From contig JAXMCM010000014.1 in NCBI GenBank assembly GCA_046349355.1, positions 1 through 64,000 of the forward strand: a stretch of DNA of 64,000 bases, read 5' to 3'. The notes under the pieces were generated by a model that ran no database searches, was not told the origin of the DNA, and saw only the letters and a list, made by a program, of their open reading frames with translations. Positions 44,162 to 53,015 of the stretch are shown in pieces (position 1 is the first letter of the stretch; each line of letters begins with the position of its first letter). This stretch comes from CALKJU01 sp046349355. Lineage in GTDB: Bacteria; Pseudomonadota; Alphaproteobacteria; Geminicoccales; Geminicoccaceae. Position numbers and translations under genes: made by a program.

Positions 44162-44452
44162 ATGCCGGAACGCCGGAGGCTGGCGCTCGCCCTGCTGTCG
44201 GGAACGGCCCTGGCGGCGGGGACCGCCCTGCCGGCCACCGCTGCCCAGCGCAACGGGACGCTGGCGGTGTCGGTCGAGGTGGTGGCGACCTGCAGCGCCA
44301 GCACGGGCAGCGGCGGGACGTCCGCCGGCTGCAGCGGGGCGGCACCGGTGGCGGTGGTCCGCGAGGCGGCGCCCGCACCGGCCGCCGCCGCCTCGACGGC
44401 GCCGGTGGCGCGGACGGTCGAGGCCGCCGACATCGTCACCGTGATCTATTGA
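44162..44452 (+). CDS. Small exported protein with SCPU-like ends
   Basis: A 96-residue protein, ATG 44162 with GGAGG upstream. A signal peptide (MPERRRLALALLSGTALAAG, cut near ATA) leads to a mature chain of about 70 residues: QRNGTLAVSVEVVATCSAST, then a Gly/Ser-rich link with a second Cys, an Ala/Pro stretch, and the end DIVTVIY. The first strand and the last strand resemble those of SCPU pilins, while the middle of the domain is missing. It follows the pilus cluster by 93 bp on the same strand. Its role is unknown; it may cap or initiate the pilus, or be a decayed subunit. Confidence 0.7.
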   Translation: MPERRRLALALLSGTALAAGTALPATAAQRNGTLAVSVEVVATCSASTGSGGTSAGCSGAAPVAVVREAAPAPAAAASTAPVARTVEAADIVTVIY

Positions 44453-44519
44453 ACCCGGAGGCGAACGTCGCCGCACGGCGGAGGTGGCAAAGCGTCGTCC
44501 GGGCCGTATGTTGTCGGAC

Positions 44520-45497
44520 ATGCGTGTGCTCTCCCGCCGGTGCCTCGGGCTGATCCCCGCGGCCTTCCTGCTGGCCCGCGTTCCCGCGGCCGCCGCAGAG
44601 GATTTCGACAGCTGGCTCGCCGCCTTCCGCCGCGACGCGCGCAAGGCCGGCATCAGCGAGAAGACGCTGGCGGCGGCACTGGACGGCGTCCGCCCGATCG
44701 ACCGCGTCGTCGAGCTCGACCGGAAGCAGCCCGAAGGGCGGATGAGCTTTGCCGAGTACCGCAGCAAGGTGGTCAGCGACGCGCGCATCGAGCGCGGCCG
44801 CCGGCTGCGCGTCGAGCACGCCGCCGAGCTCGAGCGGGTGCGTGACCGCTACGGCGTGTCGCCCGAGGTGATCGTCGCGCTGTGGGGCGTGGAATCCAAC
44901 TTCGGCGACATCCGCGGCCGCTTCCAGGTCGTCGACTCGCTGGCGACGCTGGCCTGGGAGGGGCGGCGGGCCAAGTTCTTCCGCCGCGAGCTGCTGGCGG
45001 CGCTGCGCATCCTCGACGACGGCGACGTCACCCCGGCGCACATGTACGGCTCGTGGGCCGGGGCCATGGGCCAGTGCCAGTTCATGCCGACGACCTTCCT
45101 GCACTACGCCGTCGACGCCGACGGCGACGGGCGCCGCGACATCTGGGACTCGCTCCCCGACGTGTTCGCCTCGATCGCCAACTACCTGGTCGAGGCCGGC
45201 TGGAAGGTCGGCCAGCGCTGGGGCCGCGAGGTCGAGCTGCCGGCCGACGGCACGCGGCTGCGCAAGGGCCTCGACCACAAGGCGCCGCTGGAGCGCTGGG
45301 CCGAGGTGGGCGTGCGCACGGCCGACGGCGAGCCGCTGCCGGGCGGCAGCATGTACGCCTCGCTGGTCGAGGTCGACGGCGGCAGCGGCCCGAGCTTCCT
45401 CGTCTACCACAATTTCCGGACGCTGATGGTCTGGAACCGCTCCACCCACTTTGCGCTGAGTGTGGGTCTGTTGTCGGACCTCTTGCGCGAAAGTTGA
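44520..45497 (+). CDS. mltB: Lytic murein transglycosylase, MltB-like
   Basis: A 325-residue periplasmic enzyme from ATG 44520; ATG 44508 or GTG 44484 would extend it by 4 or 12 residues. The signal peptide runs to about VPAAAA. The catalytic Glu is E125 in ALWGVESNFGDIRG, and the motif SWAGAMGQCQFMPTTFLHYA, then DSLPDVFASIANYLVEAGWK, marks the SLT_2/MltB family. It cleaves peptidoglycan to form anhydro-muropeptides. It leads the conserved RlpA-Dac-tmk run. Confidence 0.92.
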   Translation: MRVLSRRCLGLIPAAFLLARVPAAAAEDFDSWLAAFRRDARKAGISEKTLAAALDGVRPIDRVVELDRKQPEGRMSFAEYRSKVVSDARIERGRRLRVEHAAELERVRDRYGVSPEVIVALWGVESNFGDIRGRFQVVDSLATLAWEGRRAKFFRRELLAALRILDDGDVTPAHMYGSWAGAMGQCQFMPTTFLHYAVDADGDGRRDIWDSLPDVFASIANYLVEAGWKVGQRWGREVELPADGTRLRKGLDHKAPLERWAEVGVRTADGEPLPGGSMYASLVEVDGGSGPSFLVYHNFRTLMVWNRSTHFALSVGLLSDLLRES

Positions 45498-45552
45498 GGC
45501 AGGGGCATGACCCTGCCACACCACAACGACGCGCGGGCAGCGGAGGTCGAAG

Positions 45553-46476
45553 TTGCGCTACGCACTGGTCGTCGGCATCGCCCTGTTGCTGGCCGCCTGC
45601 AGCTCGTCCGCCCCGCCCGAGTCCCCGTCGCAGGCCCGCACCGCCGCCGGCAGCTACAAGGTCGGCAAGCCCTACCAGATCGACGGGAAGTGGTACTATC
45701 CCAAGTTCGACCCCGAATATGACGAGGTCGGGGTCGCCTCGTGGTACGGCGATGCCTTCCACGGCCTCAGCACCGCCAACGGCGAGGTGTTCGACAAGAA
45801 CCGGATCAGCGCGGCGCACCCGACACTGCCGCTGCCGAGCCTCGTGCGCGTGACCAACCTCGAGAACGGCCGCTCGGTGGTGCTGCGCGTCAACGACCGC
45901 GGGCCCTTCGTCGACGACCGGCTGATCGACCTGTCCGAGGCGGCGGCGCGCGAGCTCGGCTACCAGCGCACCGGCCTCGCCCGGGTTCGCGTCCAGTTCC
46001 TGCAGATCGCCGGTGCCGAGGACAGCATCCCGGCGCCGGTGCGGGTGCCGTCGCGCAAGCCGGTGCCGCGCCAGGCCCCGGTGGATTCGCCGGTGGTGCT
46101 GGCCTCGGCGGCGCCGCCCAAGCCGCCGGCGCCGGAGCGGGCGATCCCGGCGGCACGCTCGGGCACGGAGGTGGCGCAGGCCAAGCGCGTCGCCCCGGCC
46201 TCGCGCGTCGGCAACTGCACCGGCTCGAGCTGGGTGGTCCAGGTCGGCGCCTTCGCCGATTCGGCGAGCGTGCGCGCCGTCGCCACCCAGGTCGGCCATC
46301 TCGATCACGTCCAGGTCAGCCCGGCGTTCGCCGGCAAGATTCCCGTGGCGCGGGTGCAGCTCGGGCCGGTCGCCAGCCGCGATGCGGCGGCGACCCTGCT
46401 CGGCAAGGTCCAGGCGCTCGGCCACGACGAGGCTTTCGTCACTTGCGGTCCCGGCGGCACGGTCAGGGTGAGCTGA
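45553..46476 (+). CDS. rlpA: RlpA septal lipoprotein with DPBB and SPOR domains
   Basis: A 307-residue lipoprotein starting at TTG 45553 with GGAGG nearby. The lipobox is LLLAAC (Cys16). Residues about 60-150 are the double-psi beta-barrel: VGVASWYGDAFHGLSTANGE, SLVRVTNLENGRSVVLRVND, RGPFVDDRLIDLSEAA. A Pro/Ala linker leads to a C-terminal SPOR domain (WVVQVGAFADSASVRAVATQ) that binds denuded glycan at the septum. RlpA cuts such glycan as a lytic transglycosylase in Pseudomonas. The next gene is a DD-carboxypeptidase. Confidence 0.94.
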   Translation: MRYALVVGIALLLAACSSSAPPESPSQARTAAGSYKVGKPYQIDGKWYYPKFDPEYDEVGVASWYGDAFHGLSTANGEVFDKNRISAAHPTLPLPSLVRVTNLENGRSVVLRVNDRGPFVDDRLIDLSEAAARELGYQRTGLARVRVQFLQIAGAEDSIPAPVRVPSRKPVPRQAPVDSPVVLASAAPPKPPAPERAIPAARSGTEVAQAKRVAPASRVGNCTGSSWVVQVGAFADSASVRAVATQVGHLDHVQVSPAFAGKIPVARVQLGPVASRDAAATLLGKVQALGHDEAFVTCGPGGTVRVS

Positions 46477-46501
46477 ACCCTTCCACCTCCCTGGAGCGAC
46501 G

Positions 46502-47632
46502 ATGATCCTGTTGCGGACGCTGCTGTTCCTGGTGCTGCTGGCGCTGGGCACCGCCCCGGCGCGCGCCTTCGACACGACCGCCCAGGCGGCGATCATGATC
46601 GATTTCCGGACCGGGGCCGTGCTGTTCGAGAAGAACCCGGACGAGCCCCGCCCGCCGGCGTCGATGAGCAAGCTGATGACCGCCTACATGGCGTTCGACG
46701 CGCTGCGCGCCGGCCGGCTCAAGCTCGACGACATGCTGCCGGTCAGCGAGCAGGCCTGGAAGATGGGCGGCTCGCAGATGTTCCTCGAGGTCGGCGACCG
46801 GGTGGCGGTCAAGGACCTGCTGCGCGGCATCATCATCCAGTCGGGCAACGACGCCTGCGTGGTGATGGCCGAGGCCCTGGCCGGCAGCGAGGCGGCGTTC
46901 GCCGAGCAGATGAACGCCAAGGCGAAGGAACTGGGGCTGACCAGCAGCAGCTTTCGCAACGCCAGCGGGCTCGACGAGCCCGGGCACCTGATGAGCGTGC
47001 GCGACCTCGCCACGCTGGCGCGCCGGATCATCACCGAGTTCCCGGACTTCTACCCGATCTACTCCGAGATCGAGTTCACCTATGCGGGCATCAAGCAGCA
47101 GAACCGCAATCCGCTGCTGCACTCGAAGGTGCCGGGCGTGGACGGGATGAAGACCGGCCATACCGACGATGCCGGCTACGGGCTGGTGGCCTCGGCCAAG
47201 CGCGGCGACCAGCGGCTGATCCTGGTGATCGCCGGCATGGAATCGCCGCGGGCGCGCGCCGCCGAGGCCGAGCGGCTGCTCGAGTACGGCTTCCGCGAGT
47301 TCAAGGAGTACACGCTGTTCCCGGCCGGCCAGCCGGTGCGCGACGTCGCCGTGTGGCTGGGCGAGAAGCCGCGCCTGCCGCTGGTGCCGCAGCAGACCGT
47401 GGCGGTGACGCTGTCGCGCGAGGCCCGCCAGGGCATGGTGGTGAAGCTGGTGTTCGACGACCCGGTGGCGGCGCCCATCGCCAAGGACCAGCCGGTCGGG
47501 CGGGTCGAGGTGACGGCCCCAGGCACCCAGCCCTTCACCGTGCCGCTGCTCGCCGGCGAGGCCGTCGCCGAGGCCGGGATGCTGGGCCGGCTGACCGGGG
47601 CGTTCGGCTACCTCGTCGGGTGGTCGTCCTGA
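46502..47632 (+). CDS. D-alanyl-D-alanine carboxypeptidase (PBP5/6-like)
   Basis: A 376-residue peptidase of the S11 family. The signal peptide ends at ARA (residue 22). The active-site set is S54-x-x-K57 (PASMSKLMTAY), S-G-N in IIIQSGNDACVVMAEAL, and the K-T-G triad in GMKTGHTDDAGYGLV. The C-terminal part matches the PBP5 beta domain (FPAGQPVRDVAVWLGEKPRL and a final amphipathic tail, LGRLTGAFGYLVGWSS) that anchors it to the inner membrane. It trims pentapeptides. Its end overlaps the tmk start by 13 bp. Confidence 0.95.
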   Translation: MILLRTLLFLVLLALGTAPARAFDTTAQAAIMIDFRTGAVLFEKNPDEPRPPASMSKLMTAYMAFDALRAGRLKLDDMLPVSEQAWKMGGSQMFLEVGDRVAVKDLLRGIIIQSGNDACVVMAEALAGSEAAFAEQMNAKAKELGLTSSSFRNASGLDEPGHLMSVRDLATLARRIITEFPDFYPIYSEIEFTYAGIKQQNRNPLLHSKVPGVDGMKTGHTDDAGYGLVASAKRGDQRLILVIAGMESPRARAAEAERLLEYGFREFKEYTLFPAGQPVRDVAVWLGEKPRLPLVPQQTVAVTLSREARQGMVVKLVFDDPVAAPIAKDQPVGRVEVTAPGTQPFTVPLLAGEAVAEAGMLGRLTGAFGYLVGWSS

Positions 47633-48258
47633 GCCGCGGCCGCCTCGTCACCTTCGAGGGCGGCGAGGGCGCCGGCAAGAGCACCCAGCTGCCGCTGCTG
47701 GCCGAGCACCTGCGCGCCCGCGGCGTGACGGTGGTGACCACGCGCGAGCCGGGCGGCACCGCCGGGGCCGAGGCGATCCGGGCGCTGCTCGTCCAGGGCG
47801 GCACCGACCGCTGGGCGGTGACGACCGAGCTGCTGCTGCTGGCGGCGGCGCGCGACGACCATGTCCGGCGGGTGATCCGCCCGGCGCTCGACGCCGGCAG
47901 CTGGGTCCTGTGCGACCGCTTCATCGATTCGACGCGGGTCTACCAGGGGCTCGCCGGTGGCCTCGGGGTGGACACGGTCGACGCGCTGCACCGGCTGATC
48001 CTCGGCGACCTGCAGCCGGACCTCACGCTGCTGCTCGACGTCGATCCGGCCAGCGGCCTCGAGCGGCGCGGCGAGGGCGGGGCGGAGACGCGCTTCGAGC
48101 GCAAGGGCAGGGCCTTTCACGAGCAGGTGCGCGAGGGTTTTCGCAGCCTGGCGGCGGCGGAACCCCGGCGGTTCGCCGTGATCGTTGGCTCCGCCGACAT
48201 CTGGAAGGTCGCTGGGGCCGTCCGCGACGCGGTCCGGCAGCGGCTGGGGATCGGCTGA
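47620..48258 (+). CDS. tmk: Thymidylate kinase
   Basis: A 212-residue enzyme that makes dTDP from dTMP. The P-loop is FEGGEGAGKSTQLPLL, with the TREPGGTAGAE motif after it, the LAAARDDHV substrate motif and LCDRFIDSTRVYQGLAGGL. The start GTG 47620 lies inside the end of the carboxypeptidase gene. Its TGA overlaps the ATG of holB (TGATG), so the two are coupled. This tmk-holB pair is widely conserved. Confidence 0.95.
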   Translation: MVVLSRGRLVTFEGGEGAGKSTQLPLLAEHLRARGVTVVTTREPGGTAGAEAIRALLVQGGTDRWAVTTELLLLAAARDDHVRRVIRPALDAGSWVLCDRFIDSTRVYQGLAGGLGVDTVDALHRLILGDLQPDLTLLLDVDPASGLERRGEGGAETRFERKGRAFHEQVREGFRSLAAAEPRRFAVIVGSADIWKVAGAVRDAVRQRLGIG

Positions 48259-49331
48259 TGGCCAAGGTGCCGGAGCCGGAGCCAAGGGTCGGGCCGGCGT
48301 GGACGCCGTTCCTGCTCGGCCACGAGGCGGCCGAGGCCCGGTTCACCGGCCTGCTGGAGCGCAACCGGCTGCCGCATGCCTGGCTGCTCAGCGGCACGCA
48401 GGGCGTCGGCAAGGCGACGCTCGCCTACCGCATGGCGCGGCTGCTGCTGGCCGCCGAGGCCGAGCGGGTGCGGGTCCAGGATCCGGAGCATCCGCTGTTC
48501 CGGCAGGTCGCCGCCGGGGCGCATCCCGATCTCAAGGTCATCGACGAGCCGCTCGATCCGAAGACCGGCAAGCTCAAGTCCAGCGTGCCGGTCGATCTCG
48601 TCCGGCTGCGCATGGAGGAGATGTACGCCACCTCGATGGCCGGCGGGCGGCGGGTGATGCTGATCGACCCGGACGTCGACCTCGGCGCCAACTCGGCCAA
48701 CGCGCTGCTCAAGCTGCTCGAGGAGCCGCCGGCCGGCGCCTATCTCATCATCATGGCGCAGCACTATTCGCCGCTGCCGGTGACGATCGCCTCGCGCTGC
48801 GCCCGGCTGCGGCTGCGGCCGCTGGCGGCGGCGCAGGTGACGGACGGGCTGCTGCGGCTGCAGCCGGAGCTCGGCCCGGCGCGCGCGGCGCAGCTGGCCG
48901 AGCTGGCGCGCGGCTCGATCGGGCGGGCGCTGGAGCTGCACGCGATCGACTGGCCCGGCGCCTATGGCCGGCTGCTCGACAGCATGGGCAAGCGGCCGGT
49001 GCCGGTCGTCGACATCGCCGAGCAGCTGCTCAAGCTGGCGGGGTCGCAGGGCGTGCTCGGCGCCGGCCGGCTGCTCGGCGACTACGTCCACCGCGCCGCC
49101 CGCTTCGCCGCCACCGGCACCCGGCCGGGCGAGCTGGTCCCCGACGAGGCCAAGCGGCTGCGCGCCCTGCCGGGGGTGGCGAGCCTTGATCGCTGTGCGC
49201 TGCTATGGGAGAAGCTGGCCGCCGCGACGCGCCGGGCGGACGCGCTGAATCTCGAGCCGCTGCAGACCCTGATCGGTCTGGTCGACGGCCTCGTCTCCTC
49301 TGCGCCGCGGCGCAGCCCGGCCGGAACCTGA
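48258..49331 (+). CDS. holB: DNA polymerase III subunit delta'
   Basis: A 357-residue clamp-loader subunit. It opens with the AAA+ part: HAWLLSGTQGVGKATLAYRM (a P-loop-like motif), DVDLGANSANALLKLLEEPP (the Walker B and sensor region in this family), and YSPLPVTIASRCARLRLRPL, the sensor-1 and Arg finger area. The C-terminal helical collar follows. It is somewhat longer than E. coli HolB, as is usual in Alphaproteobacteria. It lies between tmk and metG, a classic arrangement. Confidence 0.94.
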   Translation: MAKVPEPEPRVGPAWTPFLLGHEAAEARFTGLLERNRLPHAWLLSGTQGVGKATLAYRMARLLLAAEAERVRVQDPEHPLFRQVAAGAHPDLKVIDEPLDPKTGKLKSSVPVDLVRLRMEEMYATSMAGGRRVMLIDPDVDLGANSANALLKLLEEPPAGAYLIIMAQHYSPLPVTIASRCARLRLRPLAAAQVTDGLLRLQPELGPARAAQLAELARGSIGRALELHAIDWPGAYGRLLDSMGKRPVPVVDIAEQLLKLAGSQGVLGAGRLLGDYVHRAARFAATGTRPGELVPDEAKRLRALPGVASLDRCALLWEKLAAATRRADALNLEPLQTLIGLVDGLVSSAPRRSPAGT

Positions 49332-49349
49332 GCGCCGCCTGGAGCCTCC

Positions 49350-50882
49350 ATGCCCGCCGCTGACGCCTTCTACGTCACGACGCCGATCTACTACGTCAAC
49401 GACTCGCCGCACATCGGCCACGCCTACACCACGCTGGCCTGCGACGCCGTCGCCCGCTTCATGCGCCTCGACGGCCGCAAGGTGATGTTCCTGACCGGCA
49501 CCGACGAGCACGGGCAGAAGGTCGAGAAGGCGGCGCGCGACGCCGGGCTCGACCCGCAGGCGTTCACCGACCAGGTGTCGCAGCGCTTCCGCGACCTCGC
49601 CGCGGCGATGCACATCTCCAACGACGACTTCATCCGCACCACCGAGGAGCGGCACAAGCGGGCGGTCACCGCCCTGTGGCTGAAGCTGGTCGAGTCGGGC
49701 GACATCTACCTCGGCAAATATGCCGGCTGGTACTCGGTGCGCGACGAGGCGTTCTACGCCGAGAGCGAGCTGGTCGACGGCAAGGCGCCGACCGGAGCAC
49801 CGGTCGAGTGGGTCGAGGAGCCGTCCTACTTCTTCCGCCTGTCGGCGTGGCAGGAGCGGCTGCTGGCCTGGTACGACGCCAATCCCGACTGCATCCTGCC
49901 GGCGACGCGGCGCAACGAGGTGCTGAGCTTCGTGCGCGGCGGCCTGCAGGACCTGTCGGTGTCGCGCACCAGCTTCCGCTGGGGCATCCCGGTGCCGGGC
50001 GATCCGGCGCACGTGATGTATGTCTGGCTGGATGCGCTGACCAACTACATGTCGGCGGTCGGCTATCCCGACACCGGGTCGACGGCGTTCCGCACCTACT
50101 GGCCGGCGTCGATGCACGTCGTCGGCAAGGACATCCTGCGCTTCCACGCGGTCTACTGGCCGGCCTTCCTGATGGCGGCCGGGATCGCTCCGGCCGAGCG
50201 CGTCTTCGCGCACGGCTGGTGGACCAACGAGGGGCAGAAGATCTCGAAGTCGCTGGGCAACGTCATCGACCCGCACAAGCTGATCGCGCAGTACGGGCTG
50301 GACGCGACCCGCTACTTCCTGCTGCGCGAGGTGCCGTTCGGCAGCGACGGCGACTTCCGCCACGCCTCGATGGTCCGGCGGATGAACGCCGACCTCGCCA
50401 ACGACTACGGCAACCTGGCGCAGCGCGTGCTGTCGATGATCGCCAAGAACTGCGGCGGTCAGGTGCCGGAGCCCGGACCGCTGACGGCCGAGGACGAGAC
50501 GCTGCTGGCGGCGGTGCGCGGCCTGCTGCCGGCGGTGCGCGCCGAGATGGCGATCCCCGCACCGCACCGGGCGCTCGAGATCATCTGGGAGGTCGTGGGC
50601 CTGGCCAACCGCTGGGTCGATGCCCAGGCGCCGTGGACCCTGCGCAAGACCGACCCCCTCCGGATGCGCACGGTGCTGTGGACGCTGGCCGAGACGGTGC
50701 GGCAGCTGGCGATCCTGACCCAGCCGTTCATGCCCGACGCCTCGGCCCGGCTGCTCGACCAGCTGGCGGTGCCGGCGGCGCAGCGCGACTTCGCGGCGCT
50801 GGGCACGGTGCTTGCTGCGGGGACGGCGCTGCCCGCACCGCAGGGGGTGTTCCCGCGGTTCGTCGAGGAGACCGCCGCCTGA
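49350..50882 (+). CDS. metG: Methionyl-tRNA synthetase
   Basis: A 510-residue class I synthetase. The ATP motif HIGH is at 21-24 (NDSPHIGHAYTT) and KMSKS appears as KISKS near residue 297 (GQKISKSLGN). VEWVEEPSYFFRLS and HVVGKDILRFHAVYWPAFLM are family marks. It is the type without the zinc-finger pair and without the C-terminal dimerisation domain. It follows holB by 18 bp. Its TGA overlaps the tatD ATG (TGATG). Confidence 0.97.
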   Translation: MPAADAFYVTTPIYYVNDSPHIGHAYTTLACDAVARFMRLDGRKVMFLTGTDEHGQKVEKAARDAGLDPQAFTDQVSQRFRDLAAAMHISNDDFIRTTEERHKRAVTALWLKLVESGDIYLGKYAGWYSVRDEAFYAESELVDGKAPTGAPVEWVEEPSYFFRLSAWQERLLAWYDANPDCILPATRRNEVLSFVRGGLQDLSVSRTSFRWGIPVPGDPAHVMYVWLDALTNYMSAVGYPDTGSTAFRTYWPASMHVVGKDILRFHAVYWPAFLMAAGIAPAERVFAHGWWTNEGQKISKSLGNVIDPHKLIAQYGLDATRYFLLREVPFGSDGDFRHASMVRRMNADLANDYGNLAQRVLSMIAKNCGGQVPEPGPLTAEDETLLAAVRGLLPAVRAEMAIPAPHRALEIIWEVVGLANRWVDAQAPWTLRKTDPLRMRTVLWTLAETVRQLAILTQPFMPDASARLLDQLAVPAAQRDFAALGTVLAAGTALPAPQGVFPRFVEETAA

Positions 50883-51673
50883 TGCTCGTCGACAGCCACT
50901 GCCACCTCGACTACCCCGGCCTCGCCGAAGACGAGGCCGGGGTGGTGGCGCGGGCGCATGGTGCCGGCGTCGGCGGGATGCTGGCGATCGCGACCCGGCT
51001 GTCGGCGTTCGACCGGGTGCTGGGCGTCGCCGAGCGGCATGCGGGCATCTGGTGCACGGTCGGGGTGCATCCGCACGAGGCCGGCAAGGAAGGGCTCGAC
51101 GAGCCGGGACCGTTGCTGCGCTGGACCGGGCATCCCAAGGTCGTCGGCATCGGCGAGAGCGGGCTCGACTACTACTACGACTTCGCACCGCGCGAGCGGC
51201 AGCAGGCGAGCTTCCGGGCGCACATCGCTGCCGCCCGGCAAACGGGTCTGCCGATCGTCATCCATACCCGCGATGCCGACGACGACATGGCGGCGCTGCT
51301 CGAGGCCGAGATGCGCGCCGGGCGGTTCGGCGGCGTGGTGCACTGCTTCAGCAGCGGCCGGGCGCTGGCCGAGCGGGCGGTGGCGATCGGCCTGCATCTC
51401 GGGATCGGCGGCATCCTGACGTTCAAGCGCTCGGACGAGCTGCGCGCCATCGTCGCCGACATGCCGCGCGAACGGCTGCTGCTGGAGACGGATTCGCCCT
51501 ACCTCGCGCCGGTGCCGAAGCGGGGCAAGACCAACGAGCCGGCCTACGTCGCCTTCGTCGCGCAGGTGCTGGCCGAGGCGCTGGGCACCGACACCGCCGG
51601 CGTGGCCAGGCTGACGACCGAGAACTTCTTCCGGCTGTTCACCAAGGCCGAGGCCCTGGAGATGGCGGCGTGA
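50882..51673 (+). CDS. tatD: TatD family metal-dependent DNase/hydrolase
   Basis: A 263-residue TIM-barrel hydrolase. Metal ligands are in LVDSHCHLDYPGL (first His pair), VGIGESGLDYYY (Glu), VIHTRDADDDM, VVHCFSSG and LLETDSPYLAPVP (final Asp). Family members are 3'-5' exonucleases or D-aminoacyl-tRNA-related hydrolases. It overlaps metG at its start and the MBL-fold gene at its end (GTGA), so it is firmly inside the operon. Confidence 0.94.
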   Translation: MLVDSHCHLDYPGLAEDEAGVVARAHGAGVGGMLAIATRLSAFDRVLGVAERHAGIWCTVGVHPHEAGKEGLDEPGPLLRWTGHPKVVGIGESGLDYYYDFAPRERQQASFRAHIAAARQTGLPIVIHTRDADDDMAALLEAEMRAGRFGGVVHCFSSGRALAERAVAIGLHLGIGGILTFKRSDELRAIVADMPRERLLLETDSPYLAPVPKRGKTNEPAYVAFVAQVLAEALGTDTAGVARLTTENFFRLFTKAEALEMAA

Positions 51674-52500
51674 GGGTCACCATCCTCGGCTGCGGCACCT
51701 CGTCGGGCGTGCCGATGATCGGCTGCGACTGCCCGGTCTGCACCTCGACCGACCCGCGCAACCACCGCACCCGCTGCTCGATCCTGGTCGAGGCGCACGG
51801 CCAGCGCATCCTCGTCGACACCGGCCCGGACATGCGCATCCAGCTGCTGGCGGCCCGGGTGCATGCGCTGGACGCGCTGATCTACACCCACGCCCATGCC
51901 GACCACGTCCACGGCATCGACGACGTCCGGACCATCAACAACCTGATCGGGCGCGGCCTGCCGACCTATGCCGACGGCACCGTGTTCGAGCGGATCCGGG
52001 CGCGCTTCGACTACGCCTTCCAGGACAACAATGCCGAGCACGGCTTCTGGCGGCCGCAGCTGGTGCCGCACGCCTTCGCTGGCCCGTTCCGCATCGGCGA
52101 CGTCGAGGTCGAGCCGTTCCGCCAGGGGCATGGCCGCGGCGAGAGCTGGGGCCTGCGCTTCGGTCCCTTCGCCTACTCGACCGATGCCGACGACCTGGAC
52201 GAGGCGGCGTTCGCGGCGCTGGAGGGGGTCGAGGTCTGGGTGGTCGACGCCCTGCGCGACCGGCCGCACCCCAGCCATGCCCATCTGAAGCGGACCCTGC
52301 GCTGGATCGAGCGGGTCAAGCCGAAGCGGGCCTTCCTCACCCACATGAACCACGAGGTCGACTACGCCGACTGGCTGGCCCGGCTGCCGGCCGGGGTCGA
52401 GCCGGCCTATGACGGGCTGGTGATCGAGACCGGCGAGCCGTCGCGGCGGCGGAAGCCGACGCCCGGGATGACCGAGAGCCTCTCGACCTTCTCGATGTGA
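51670..52500 (+). CDS. MBL-fold metal hydrolase (PhnP-like)
   Basis: A 276-residue hydrolase starting at GTG 51670, overlapping tatD by four bases. The zinc site is THAHADHVHGIDD, with a glycine-rich start (LGCGTSSGVPMIGCDC) and the later TDADDLDEAAF and THMNHEVDY. The two early Cys in GCDCPVC are typical of PhnP-like phosphodiesterases acting on cyclic ribose phosphates. The usual C-terminus is near GLVIETG; the last 20 residues (EPSRRRKPTPGMTESLSTFS) are an extension lying over the end of the convergent GNAT gene. The genes overlap tail to tail by 94 bp. Confidence 0.9.
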   Translation: MRVTILGCGTSSGVPMIGCDCPVCTSTDPRNHRTRCSILVEAHGQRILVDTGPDMRIQLLAARVHALDALIYTHAHADHVHGIDDVRTINNLIGRGLPTYADGTVFERIRARFDYAFQDNNAEHGFWRPQLVPHAFAGPFRIGDVEVEPFRQGHGRGESWGLRFGPFAYSTDADDLDEAAFAALEGVEVWVVDALRDRPHPSHAHLKRTLRWIERVKPKRAFLTHMNHEVDYADWLARLPAGVEPAYDGLVIETGEPSRRRKPTPGMTESLSTFSM

Positions 52501-53015
52501 ATGCGAAAGCCGGCCCGCTGGTAGTTGGGCAGGGCTGCCGGATGGTCGAAGTCGCAGGTCGAGACGCGGACCCGCTCGGGGTTGAAGTCCCAGGCCCGGT
52601 CGACCGTCCAGTCGAGGAAGAAGCGGCCGAGGCCGCGGCCGACGAACTCCGGGATCAGCCCGAAATACGCCACCCAGACGTCGGGCAGGATGCCGGCGTC
52701 GAGCTCGGCATAGCCGGCCGGGACGCCGTCGACCCAGAGGACGTGCACCTCGACACCCCTGGCGTGGATGCGCCGGGACAGCTCGGCGTCGTCGACGATC
52801 CGGCGGTTGCTCCAGCCCCATTCGGCGCCGACGGTGTCGTAGAGGTAGCGGTAGAACGACACGGTGATCCGCTTCGCCTCGACGACGCGCACGCCGGGTC
52901 CCGGCGGCACCGCGCGCGGCCGCTCCGGCCGGGCCGCCATCTCGAGCTCCCAGACATGCGCCTCGGCGGTGCCGAGGACGCGGGGTGCGGTCCAGCCGGC
53001 GGCGGGGATGCTCAT
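52407..53015 (-). CDS. GNAT family N-acetyltransferase
   Basis: A 202-residue protein. The acetyl-CoA loop is FGLIPEFVGRGLGRFFLDWT, and the C-terminal half of the fold is STCDFDHPAALPNYQRAGFR. The N-terminal extension (GTAEAHVWELEMAARPERPR) is longer than in small GNATs. Its ATG overlaps the stop of the sulfurtransferase gene upstream (TGATG). The 3' end overlaps the MBL gene on the other strand. The substrate is unknown. Confidence 0.88.
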   Translation of the reverse strand: MSIPAAGWTAPRVLGTAEAHVWELEMAARPERPRAVPPGPGVRVVEAKRITVSFYRYLYDTVGAEWGWSNRRIVDDAELSRRIHARGVEVHVLWVDGVPAGYAELDAGILPDVWVAYFGLIPEFVGRGLGRFFLDWTVDRAWDFNPERVRVSTCDFDHPAALPNYQRAGFRIHIEKVERLSVIPGVGFRRRDGSPVSITSPS

